In this document: one piece after another, positions 8,065 through 16,041 of the stretch
Layout: every line of letters begins with the position of its first letter
Position numbering within the stretch: position 1 is the first letter of the stretch
Assembly: GCA_964522165.1 (NCBI GenBank)
Contig: CAZFVV010000011.1
Span: 1-64,000 of the forward strand
Source of the DNA: JABWBP01 sp964522165
GTDB taxonomy: Bacteria; Calditrichota; Calditrichia; RBG-13-44-9; J075
Length of the DNA: 64,000 bases
Reading direction: 5' to 3'
Position numbers and translations under genes: made by a program
Notes under the pieces: generated by a model
The model's database searches: none
What the model saw: only the letters and a program-made list of their open reading frames with translations
What the model was told of the DNA's origin: nothing

Positions 8065-8725
8065 CTGGCAGCCGCTCTGGCTGACCTTTAAGCTGGCCGC
8101 ATTAACCACCGGGGCGCTCCTGTTGGTGGGCGCTCCCCTGGCCTACGGGCTGGCGCACTGGGAAAGCCGCTTCAAATACGTTATTCAAACCCTGGTGAGT
8201 ATGCCGCTGGTGCTCCCCCCCACGGTGCTGGGGTTCTACCTGCTGCTGCTCTTCAACCCCGCCAATATGGCAGGAAGGTTCTTAGATTCAACCTTCGATC
8301 TGCGGCTGGTGTTTACCTTTGAGGGGCTGGTGGTTGCTTCGGTGATTTACAGCCTGCCGTTTATGGTCAACCCCATTCAGGCGGGATTCCAGAGCCTGCC
8401 CGCCTCGCTGGCGGAAGCATCCTACACCCTGGGGAAATCCCGCCTGCAAACCTTTTGGAAAGTGCTCCTTCCCAACCTGAAACCCTCGCTTTTAACCGGA
8501 ACGGTGATGAGTTTCGCGCATACCGTGGGCGAATTCGGAGTGATCCTGATGATCGGCGGGAGCATTCCCGGGGAGACGAAAGTGGCCTCTATCGCCATTT
8601 ACGAAGAAGTAGAGGCGCTGAATTATCAAACCGCCAACGCCTATGCGCTGGTTTTGTTTAGCATCACCTTCACGATTTTGCTAACGGTGTACTTAGTAAA
8701 CCGGCGGTATCTGAAGGCGTTTTAA
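8051..8725 (+). CDS. modB: Molybdate ABC transporter permease ModB
   Basis: The 224-aa membrane protein (5-6 segments) has the ModB opening WLTFKLAALTTGALLLVGAPLAYGLA and the EAA loop EASYTLGKSRLQTFWKVLLPNLKPS, which contacts ModC. GEFGVILMIGGSIPGETKV is a further permease hallmark. The likely start is TTG at 8051, inside the end of the TOBE gene, so the first three genes are tightly coupled. It forms the inner-membrane channel for molybdate. Confidence 0.92.
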   Translation: MPDFSWQPLWLTFKLAALTTGALLLVGAPLAYGLAHWESRFKYVIQTLVSMPLVLPPTVLGFYLLLLFNPANMAGRFLDSTFDLRLVFTFEGLVVASVIYSLPFMVNPIQAGFQSLPASLAEASYTLGKSRLQTFWKVLLPNLKPSLLTGTVMSFAHTVGEFGVILMIGGSIPGETKVASIAIYEEVEALNYQTANAYALVLFSITFTILLTVYLVNRRYLKAF

Positions 8726-8852
8726 CGGATGGCGGATGGCAGGTGGAGATACTGGTGTAATGGATTGATGGATTGTTGTTGAGGAGGAAGAGCAATTTGT
8801 TCTCTGATTCTTCGGTCTTCGATCCCGCTTGCGGATTTTTCGGAGTGAGTTG

Positions 8853-9886
8853 ATGATCAGTTTGAATATTCAAAAGCGGCTTGTCGCTGCGGAAGGAAAC
8901 CTGGATCTGAAGCTGGATTTGCAGATTCGGGCGCAGGATTTCGTTACCCTCTTCGGCAAATCCGGGGCGGGAAAAACCACCACCCTGNNNNNNNNNNNNN
9001 NNNNNNNNNNNNNNNNNNNNNNNNNNNNNNNNNNNNNNNNNNNNNNNNNNNNNNNNNNNNNNNNNNNNNNNNNNNNNNNNNNNNNNNGCAGGATTTCGTT
9101 ACCCTCTTCGGCAAATCCGGGGCGGGAAAAACCACCACCCTGCGCATCTTAGCCGGGCTGACCGATCCCGATGCGGGTTTCATCCGGGTGGGAGAGGAAA
9201 CCTGGTTCGACAGCCGGGAAGGAATCAACCTGCCGCCGCAGAAGCGCCGGATCGGTTTGGTGTTCCAGGACTACGCCCTGTTCCCCAACATGACCGTGCG
9301 CAAAAACCTGGAGTATGCCCTGGAAAAGCGCACCGAGCGCGGCATTGTGGAGGAATTACTGGAAATCGTGGGCCTTAAAAATCTGGCGAATCGCAAACCC
9401 GGCACGCTTTCCGGCGGGCAGCGGCAACGGGTAGCCCTGGCGCGGGCGCTGGTGCGCCGTCCCAAAATTCTGCTGTTAGATGAGCCGCTCTCGGCGCTGG
9501 ATCTGGAAATGCGCCTGAAATTACAGGATGAGCTGCTCAACATCCACAAGCAGTTCAAAATTACCACCATCCTGGTCAGCCACCATTTCGGGGAGATTTT
9601 CAAACTCTCCAACCGGGTAATCGTGATCGAGCGCGGTAAAATCGCCCGCAGCGGCCCGCCCTCGGAAGTTTTTATTGGGAAAAAGCTGAGCGGGAAGTTT
9701 AAATTCGAAGGCGAAATACTGGGAATGGAAAAAAACGAGGTGGTTTACATTCTCACCATTTCCATCGGCAACAACCTGGTAAAAGTGATCGCCACGGAGG
9801 CGGAAGCGCAGCAATTGAAGATCGGCGACCGGGTAATCGTGGCCTCGAAGGCGTTCAACCCGGTGTTGATTCCCTTAAAAAATTGA
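8853..9886 (+). CDS. modC: Molybdate ABC transporter ATPase ModC (interrupted by a false assembly gap)
   Basis: As printed, the gene is broken by 100 Ns at 8988-9087. The 55 bp before the Ns (8933-8987) are repeated exactly after them (9088-9142). Removing the Ns and one copy (155 bp) restores one frame from ATG 8853 to the stop at 9886, giving 292 aa. Visible motifs are Walker A FGKSGAGKTTTL, Q-loop QDYALFPN, signature LSGGQRQRVALARAL, Walker B ILLLDEPLSALD and switch histidine VSHH. The C-terminus (about the last 70 residues) is a TOBE domain. It powers ModB and closes the mod operon after a 127-bp spacer. Confidence 0.9.
8933..9142. other. False scaffold gap: 55-bp duplicated contig ends around 100 Ns
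   Basis: The 55 bases at 8933-8987 and at 9088-9142 are identical and directly abut the N-run. This is what a scaffolder leaves when two contigs that overlap by one k-mer are not merged. The reading frame of modC across the site supports overlap, not missing sequence. Confidence 0.9.
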
Positions 9887-9938
9887 TTGGGGGATTGCAA
9901 CCCTAAAAATTCTTCACAAAACCACAGGAGGAAGCAGC

Positions 9939-10190
9939 ATGTCTTCATTACTCGGAGCGGTTCTCATCGGGCTGGTCGCCGGCGCGATCGCCAAATTTCT
10001 GATGCCCGGCAAAGACCCCGGCGGGATCATTATTACGATCCTGGTGGGGATCGTCGGCGCAGTGGTGGCCACCTACTTAGGGCAGTTGCTGGGAATTTAC
10101 AGCGAAGGGCAGCAAGCGGGACTGATCGGCGCGGTAGTGGGCGCCATGCTGCTGTTGCTGATTTACCGGCTGTTCAAAAAACGCGCCTGA
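9939..10190 (+). CDS. GlsB/YeaQ/YmgE-type small membrane protein (transglycosylase-associated)
   Basis: The 83-aa protein has three hydrophobic segments with glycine-rich helices (GAVLIGLVAGAIAKFLMPGKDPGG, then IITILVGIVGAVVATYLG, then GLIGAVVGAMLLLLIYRLF). This is the signature of the GlsB/YeaQ/YmgE stress-response family of inner-membrane proteins. AGGAGG precedes the ATG. The biochemical role of the family is not settled. It follows modC by 52 bp on the same strand but may be a separate unit. Confidence 0.88.
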   Translation: MSSLLGAVLIGLVAGAIAKFLMPGKDPGGIIITILVGIVGAVVATYLGQLLGIYSEGQQAGLIGAVVGAMLLLLIYRLFKKRA

Positions 10191-10323
10191 GAAGCTGTTT
10201 TAAAAGTTCTTATTTCTGCCACAAAGTCACAAAGACGCGAAGTTTCACTAAGATTTCTAAACATTTCTTTGTGGAACTTTGTGCTTTAGCGTCTTCGTGG
10301 CAACTTTTAAAACAGTCTCTGAG
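10191..10323. repeat. MITE-like inverted-repeat element, copy 1
   Basis: Perfect 14-bp arms (CTGTTTTAAAAGTT at 10195-10208 and AACTTTTAAAACAG at 10302-10315) enclose imperfect inverted words built from CACAAAG/CTTTGTG and CGAAGTTTCAC/GTGGAACTT. A diverged second copy lies at 60242-60398. There is no coding capacity. The remaining sequence up to 10578 holds a short GC hairpin (near 10342-10387, CCGC...GCGG words around the gene end) and the leader of the cytochrome gene. Confidence 0.75.
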
Positions 10324-10578
10324 CGCAGCCGCCTGGCGCGGCGTTTTCCCCCGCCCTCGCGGAAAGCGGCTGTTTTTTCCGCGAGGGCATTTTTTGAGCT
10401 TGCACCCTCCCCTTTTTTCAAGAAAATGACATAAATCATGTTTAAACCTGACCAATGTCGTGGTTTTTGATCCGGGGGTTTTGGTAAGCTGGCTCCGGAT
10501 ATGGCAAGGGAGCCGGAAGCGCGGCGATAGTCCGCCATTTTCACCGGAAACGGTTCAACCAAACTTCGGAGAAACGCC

Positions 10579-11874
10579 ATGAAACGGTTCTTAATTTTGT
10601 TTCTCATGTTGCCTTTTTTATGCCCCGGGCAGGAAAAAGCCGGGGATGAAGCCCACGGTATCTACCCCTACGACAGGTTCGAGAAGCCGGAGGTGTGCAA
10701 AGCCTGCCACGTGGATTTTTATTACCAGTGGGACCAGGCGATGATGTCGAAAGCCTACACCCACCACTGGGACGAGATCGAATACTTCAAACTGGCGGTT
10801 CCGCACGCAGAAAAGGATGAAAAAGTAGCCGGGGTGAAGGCCGGCTGCAACGGCTGCCACTCCCCGCTGGCTTTTATGGCCGGGAACACTCCCCCACCCC
10901 GCCCGGAGGAGAATTCCCGCGCCAACGAATCGGTCTCCTGCGACGTTTGCCATACCATCACCGGGTTTGCGGGGGACACGCCCTATAATTTCAATTTCGT
11001 CAGCAAGCCGGGGCGCACCAAAATGGGGCCGAAACCGGGGTTGGAATCTCCCCACCACATCATCCAGCAAAACGATTTCATTACCACCGCGGAATATTGC
11101 GGAACCTGCCACAACGAAAAAAGCCCCTACGGCGCCTGGGTGAAGAGCACCCACCTGGAATGGAAGGAAGGCCCCTACGCTAAAAACGGGGAAGTTTGCC
11201 AGACCTGCCACATGCCCAAAGCGGAGGGGAAGAACGCCATCATCGCCACGGAGACGCGCGTCATCGCCCAGCACCTTTTCCACGGGGCGCACGATCCCGG
11301 CAAGCTGCGCGGGGTGATCGAAATGCGCATGAACCCCAACCTGCGGGAAGCGGAGCCGGGCGAGCCGGTGGTCTTCTCCCTGCAACTGCACAACGCCAAG
11401 GCCGGTCATAAAGTCCCCAGCGGCTCTGCAGAGGAGCGGGTGCTGTGGGTGCACGTGGAGGCGTTAGACGCGGAAGGGAAGGTCTATCATCTGCCGGTGG
11501 ACAAAAAAGGATTCCCGGGGGAAGAATACACCATCGCCTCCGAGGCGCTGGCCTACCAGGATATGGGCGTGCCCTTAGGCATTCCCGATTTCCCGGGCAT
11601 CCGGCGGGAAGACCTGCCCCTCGGCGACCGCATTTTCCGCCTGCCCTATCTCGATCCCCAGGGACGGATGACCATCATGCAGTGGAACACCGCCTCCTTC
11701 GGGCCGGATTACCGCATCGGCCCCCGGGAAACCCGGGTAGAAACCTACACCTGGACCATTCCCGATGATATTTCCGCCGGAAAAGTCTCTATAAAAGCCG
11801 CCCTCTATTACCAGAAATTGCCCCGCCCGGTGCAGCAATTCTTAGAAGTGCCGGAAGAAGAAGCGGAGCCGGTG
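10579..11874 (+). CDS. Secreted multihaem c-type cytochrome, 3' end lost in gap
   Basis: The visible 432 residues begin with a signal peptide and carry five CxxCH haem-binding motifs at 40-44, 90-94, 121-125, 174-178 and 207-211. Extra histidines such as THHW and SPHH could be distal ligands. This resembles the cytochrome c554/doubled-CxxCH group. Residues from about 235 onward form a beta-sandwich-like domain (PGEPVVFSLQLHNAKAGHKVPSGSAEERV). The gene runs into an N-gap of unknown length, so the stop is not seen. The next gene encodes an outer-membrane barrel with its own haem motif, suggesting the pair moves electrons across the periplasm and outer membrane. Substrate and partner are unknown. 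Confidence 0.85.
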
Positions 11875-11974
11875 NNNNNNNNNNNNNNNNNNNNNNNNNN
11901 NNNNNNNNNNNNNNNNNNNNNNNNNNNNNNNNNNNNNNNNNNNNNNNNNNNNNNNNNNNNNNNNNNNNNNNNNN
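11875..11974. other. Assembly gap (100 N), true missing sequence likely
   Basis: Unlike three other N-runs in the window, the flanks here share no duplicated 55-mer. The gap hides the end of the multihaem cytochrome gene and the start of the haem-barrel gene. Its real length is unknown. Confidence 0.8.
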
Positions 11975-13138
11975 GTTTTGGCGCTGGCCCATATCGAGAC
12001 GGCGTTTGCCATCCCGGCCTTCGCCCGCAAATACAACCTGAGCTGCTCCACCTGCCACGCCCCCGCGCCGCGATTGAACGGTTTCGGGGCAGAATTCGCC
12101 GGAAACGGCTTCGTGATGAAGGATAATGAGCCGAAACGCGCCACCCTGGACACCGGCGACGAACTGCTGCTGCTCCAGCGGGAATTACCCCTGGCGGTGC
12201 GCTTAGACGCCTACGCCCAGTTCATCCCCGGCGCGAAGGGCGAGGACGTGGAAGACGACCTGCAAACCCCTTATATCATCAAACTGTTATCCGGCGGGCG
12301 CATTTCCAAATCGGTTTCCTACTACTTTTATTTTTTCTTTAGCGAGAGAGGAGAAGTGTCCGGGGTGGAAGACGCCTACCTGCATTTCAACGACCTGTTC
12401 GGCGCGCCTTTCGATATTCTGGCCGGGCAGTTCCAGGTGTCCGATCCCCTGTTCAAGCGGGAACTGCGGCTGAGCTTCGAGGATTACCAGATTTACCGCG
12501 CGCGGGTGGGAGACGTTCCCGCCAATCTCACTTACGACCGCGGGCTGATGCTCACCTACACCGCGCCCTGGGGCAGCGATTTTGTGGGGCAAATTTTGAA
12601 CGGGAACGGCATCGGCGCGGCGCGGGAAAACCGCCAGTTCGATAATGACAAGTTCAAGAATTTCGCCCTGCGCTGGACCCACGAGGTGAGCCTGCTGCGC
12701 CTGGGACTGTTCGGGATGTACGGCAAATCCGAAGACCTGAGCACCCGCAACGCCAACCAGCTATGGTACGCCGGGCCGGACGCCACCCTGACGCTGGGGC
12801 CGTTCGAGATCAACGCCCAGTACCTCTGGCGCAGCGACGACAACCCGTACTATGCTTCCCCTAAACCGGGCGAGGAGGTGGAAACCAAAGGCGGGTTCGG
12901 GGAGGTGATTTTTGCCCCCCGGGGCGCCCAGAGCCGCTGGTATTTGATCGGGCTTTATAACAAGGTCACTTCCAATATTCAAAAAATAGCGCCGGAAAGC
13001 AGCCCCTTGGAGTACGAAAGCGCCGGTTTCACCGCAACTTACCTGCTCGCGCGCAATTTACGGCTGGTGGGCGAATATACTTACGATTTCGAGGGAGAGC
13101 GCAACCGCATCATCCTGGGAGCGGTGGCGGGGTTTTAG
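11975..13138 (+). CDS. Outer-membrane beta-barrel with N-terminal single-haem motif (5' partial)
   Basis: The frame is open from the gap edge. The first visible residues (VLALAHIETAFA) look like the end of a signal peptide. The mature N-terminus is AIPAFARKYNLSCSTCHAPAPRLNGFG with one CxxCH motif, and GNGFVMKD follows. The remaining 330 or so residues alternate polar and hydrophobic residues, with aromatic-rich strands (SKSVSYYFYFFF, FALRWTHEVSLLRLGLFGMYG) and a terminal strand ending in IILGAVAGF. This architecture, a haem tag followed by a porin-like barrel, recurs in environmental genomes but has no settled function. An electron-conduit role with the preceding cytochrome is an inference. 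The start codon lies in the gap. Confidence 0.8.
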   Translation, partial: VLALAHIETAFAIPAFARKYNLSCSTCHAPAPRLNGFGAEFAGNGFVMKDNEPKRATLDTGDELLLLQRELPLAVRLDAYAQFIPGAKGEDVEDDLQTPYIIKLLSGGRISKSVSYYFYFFFSERGEVSGVEDAYLHFNDLFGAPFDILAGQFQVSDPLFKRELRLSFEDYQIYRARVGDVPANLTYDRGLMLTYTAPWGSDFVGQILNGNGIGAARENRQFDNDKFKNFALRWTHEVSLLRLGLFGMYGKSEDLSTRNANQLWYAGPDATLTLGPFEINAQYLWRSDDNPYYASPKPGEEVETKGGFGEVIFAPRGAQSRWYLIGLYNKVTSNIQKIAPESSPLEYESAGFTATYLLARNLRLVGEYTYDFEGERNRIILGAVAGF

Positions 13139-13229
13139 GGGGGGAGGCGGGATTAATGGGTTGATGGAGTAATGGATTGGTGGATTGATGGAGTATTGGT
13201 TGGGGGCGGGTCGTATAGGGGTAAAACTA

Positions 13230-13258
13230 TCCCCACCGGCTTTACGCCGGTGGGGAAA
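13230..13258. terminator. Strong hairpin between convergent genes
   Basis: A perfect 10-bp stem CCCCACCGGC-TTTAC-GCCGGTGGGG sits in the 170-bp convergent gap between the haem-barrel gene and the minus-strand hydrolase gene. There is no long T-run, so it may be a REP-type palindrome as much as a terminator. ATGGATTGATGG-like simple words lie just upstream at about 13155-13198. Confidence 0.5.
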
Positions 13259-13308
13259 TGATTGAGTGCGCTAAAGTATGAGGGATAAACTTATTTCCCC
13301 AAAAGAGA

Positions 13309-14115
13309 CTAGCGGGCAAAAATTTCCTTGAAGAAATCCTGCATCGCCTGCCAGGAGGCGGAGTCTGCCGCGGCGTTATAGGCTAAGGGCATCCCAAACT
13401 CCTGCCCGAATTTGTCCGCATCCGGGTTGGTGAAGCTGTGCACCGCCCCGGGGTAGGAAATGAAGCGGTAATCCACTCCCGCGGCTTCCATCTCCTGTTT
13501 GAAAGCATCGATCTGCTCCGCCGGGACAAAGGGATCATCCGCGCCGTTGCACACCAGCACCTTTGCTTTCACCCCGCCGGGTTGGGCGGCGTGCATGGAA
13601 CCGAGACTGCCGTGAAAACTGACCACCCCATCCAAATCGGCTCCGGTGCGCGCCATGTGCAGCACCACCCCGCCCCCAAAGCAGTAGCCGATAGCGGCGA
13701 TCCGTTCCGGGTCAACCGTGGGCTGGCTTTTCAGCAGCTCCAGCGCGGCGTTGAATCGCGCTTCTCCCGCGGGCAGGTTTTGCATCACTTCCCCGGCAAA
13801 TTTCTGAGCGTCTTCGGGATGGGTAGCCTGTTTCCCCTCTCCGAACATGTCCACCGCTAAGGCGGTGTAGCCCAATTCCGCCAACATGCGGGCGCGTTTG
13901 CGGGCGTATTCGTTGTGCCCCCACCACTCATGCACCACTAACACCCCGGGGCGCTGGCCAGTCAGGGTTCTATCGTAAGCGAGATACCCTTTCAGGGGGA
14001 CGCCCCCGGCGCTGTAATCCACCGCTTCCGCATGGATTTTGTCGGCAGGCTCTTTCTCCCTGCCGCATGAAAAGGCGAGCAAGAGCAGTAAAAGACTTCC
14101 CAATACATATTTCAT
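13309..14115 (-). CDS. Dienelactone hydrolase-family lipoprotein
   Basis: The 268-aa protein begins with a lipoprotein-like signal (LLLLLLAFSC, acylated Cys at 17). An alpha/beta-hydrolase of the dienelactone hydrolase family follows. The catalytic triad can be placed at C144 (GYCFGGG), D192 or D193 (NGADDPF) and H225 (GAVHSF). The oxyanion-region motif VVHEWWGHN at 59-67 is family-typical. The start at 14115 is chosen because GGAGGA lies just upstream and the signal peptide starts there; the open frame continues further without homology. Family members hydrolyse lactones and related esters; a membrane-anchored periplasmic version probably acts on an exogenous ester. Confidence 0.85.
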   Translation of the reverse strand: MKYVLGSLLLLLLAFSCGREKEPADKIHAEAVDYSAGGVPLKGYLAYDRTLTGQRPGVLVVHEWWGHNEYARKRARMLAELGYTALAVDMFGEGKQATHPEDAQKFAGEVMQNLPAGEARFNAALELLKSQPTVDPERIAAIGYCFGGGVVLHMARTGADLDGVVSFHGSLGSMHAAQPGGVKAKVLVCNGADDPFVPAEQIDAFKQEMEAAGVDYRFISYPGAVHSFTNPDADKFGQEFGMPLAYNAAADSASWQAMQDFFKEIFAR

Positions 14116-14271
14116 GATCATTCCTCCATTTTTTGCTGCCCAAGATAACACATTCAGCCCTGCTGCACAACCCTTGATGAAGAATTCGATGCTGGCCTGC
14201 CCCTTCGGGGATGCCGGATACCGGGGCAAAGACCTTACCCGGTATCCGGCGTCCGGCTTCTGGCATCTCCC

Positions 14272-15129
14272 CTACCTCCTCCCGCCCTGCATCTTCTCCA
14301 TCATCTCCTGCACCCGTTTCAACTCCGCTTGCAGTTGCTCCCAGGCGGCGGTTTGCTCCTGGCGCATCGCCGCATGAAGCCGGTTCATCTCCCGGTGCAG
14401 GTCGCCGACCATCTTTTCTACCGTAAGGGTGTTGTCCATGGTCATTTCATCCACGAAGATCGCATTCGCCAGCGACAATCCCAAAATGCCCCCGGTCAGA
14501 ACCGAAATGATAAAATATCCCCGCACCACCCCGATCATCGAAGCGGAAATCCCTTTTTCTGCCAGGGCGTCGGGAATTTCGTACCAACCCTCCACGGTGA
14601 ACACTTTAAACAGGGAATAAGCGGAGCGCAGCGGGTCGCCGAAGTGCTCCGGGGCAATCCCGGCGAACAGCATGGTTCCGCCCATGGCCAGGGAGAAGTT
14701 CAGGATAAAAAGCGCGGCAAAGATGCCCACGGAAGCGCGCAGGGAGCGCCCCACCCCGGCAAAAATTTTGTTGGCGTTGGGAATGAAATGAAAAATCCGG
14801 AAGAAACGAAACAACCGTCCCACCCGCAGCACCAGGAAAATCGCGAAGGCGTGCACGTTCATCAGCGGGGCTAACAGGGAGGGCATGCTCAGCAGCACCA
14901 CGATAAAATCGAAGCGGTTCCAGGCAATCGCCCAGTAGCCGCGAAAACCGTGCAGGCGGATTTTCAGCGCGGCTTCTAACAGAAAATAGATCATGCAGGC
15001 GTAATCGATCCAGAACAAAACGCCGCGCGTGAAGGAATGGACGTTGGGAAATTCATCCAGGAACAATACCAGGGTATTGACCAAGATCAGGGCGATAACC
15101 GTTCTTTCGCTGATGAGAAAGGCGATCAA
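14272..15129 (-). CDS. Voltage-gated cation channel, NaChBac/ion-transport type
   Basis: The 285-aa protein has six membrane segments. The S4 voltage sensor carries arginines every third residue at R102, R105, R108 and R111 (LRVGRLFRFFRIFHF). The pore loop reads FTVEGWYEI at 177-185, comparable to the TLESWS filter of NaChBac; the filter glutamate is kept but the flanking residues differ. A C-terminal coiled coil spans about 232-280 (EKMVGDLHREMNRLHAAMRQEQ...), as in bacterial sodium channels, where it holds the tetramer together. Ion selectivity (Na+ or Ca2+) cannot be decided by eye. Confidence 0.88.
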   Translation of the reverse strand: MIAFLISERTVIALILVNTLVLFLDEFPNVHSFTRGVLFWIDYACMIYFLLEAALKIRLHGFRGYWAIAWNRFDFIVVLLSMPSLLAPLMNVHAFAIFLVLRVGRLFRFFRIFHFIPNANKIFAGVGRSLRASVGIFAALFILNFSLAMGGTMLFAGIAPEHFGDPLRSAYSLFKVFTVEGWYEIPDALAEKGISASMIGVVRGYFIISVLTGGILGLSLANAIFVDEMTMDNTLTVEKMVGDLHREMNRLHAAMRQEQTAAWEQLQAELKRVQEMMEKMQGGRR

Positions 15130-15297
15130 GCGGTTTCCGGGCGTTTTCGATGGAATTGGGGTTTTGATGATCCGTCTCCTTTCTGTTCAACCATTCTTTG
15201 AAATCGCAAAATAATTCCCTGGCAAAATAATTCAAAAATCATTTTGCCGTTAAATTATTTTGTCTTATTCTTTTCCCAAAAGGAGTGCAGCTCTCGA

Positions 15298-15969
15298 ATG
15301 AATCTTGCCGCCGATAGACCGGATTACCTGCCCGCGGCGGGTTATTTTTTCAAAATGGCCCGGGCAGATCTGTTCGTGATCGCCGATGACCTGCAATATA
15401 CCACTGCGGGTCTGGCACACCGGGCGCTGATCCGCAGCGCCGGCGGGCCTTTATGGCTGAGCGTGCCGGTATTGACCGGCGGAAAAGGGATGCAGCAAAT
15501 CCGGGAAGCGCAGATCGACAACAGTAAAAACTGGCGGCAAAAGCATCGCAAGGCGCTGCGCCTGAGCTACCGATACGCGCCTTATTTCGAGTATTATGAG
15601 GATTTTTTCGAGCAGCTTTATCGCAAGGAGTGGAAATTCCTGATCGATTTGAGCCTGGCAGGGATTGAATTCCTGCGCTCCGCGGTTGGGATTCGCACCC
15701 CGCTGCGGTTTAGCTCGGAGTTTAACGCTCCCGCGGGCGCGACTGAAAAGATCATCGACATTGCCCGCAAAACCGGCTGCCGGGGCTACCTGGCTTTGCG
15801 GGAGGACCGGGCTTTCCTGCAAGCGGATCTCTTTGCCGGGGCGGGCATTGCGCTGGAGTGGCTGGATTTTTCACCGCCGGGCGGGCAAGAAATGCTGGAT
15901 TTATCCCTGATCGATATGCTATTTCACCATGGCCCGGAAACCGCGAAACAATGCGGTTTTGGGCAGTGA
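15298..15969 (+). CDS. WbqC-family protein
   Basis: The 223-aa protein shows the WbqC signature: RPDYLPAAGYFFKMARADLFVIADDLQYT at 7-35, then WLSVPVLTGGKGMQQIREAQIDNSKNWRQKHRKAL. WbqC-like proteins occur in surface-polysaccharide clusters and are thought to help make modified sugars, but the reaction is not well defined. The start at 15298 follows AGGAG and places homology at the N-terminus; an upstream ATG (15244) adds 18 unlikely residues. No glycan genes are adjacent here. Confidence 0.8.
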   Translation: MNLAADRPDYLPAAGYFFKMARADLFVIADDLQYTTAGLAHRALIRSAGGPLWLSVPVLTGGKGMQQIREAQIDNSKNWRQKHRKALRLSYRYAPYFEYYEDFFEQLYRKEWKFLIDLSLAGIEFLRSAVGIRTPLRFSSEFNAPAGATEKIIDIARKTGCRGYLALREDRAFLQADLFAGAGIALEWLDFSPPGGQEMLDLSLIDMLFHHGPETAKQCGFGQ

Positions 15970-16041
15970 ATTTTATTCAGGGCGGCGTGGGTATATTGCG
16001 AATCAACCATTCATCCATCAATCCATTCATCCAACACAACA

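Noticed and set aside
10618..11454. Minus-strand open frame of about 278 codons opposite the pentahaem cytochrome
   Set aside because: The plus strand has a signal peptide and five CxxCH motifs; the antisense product is low-complexity and has no domain.
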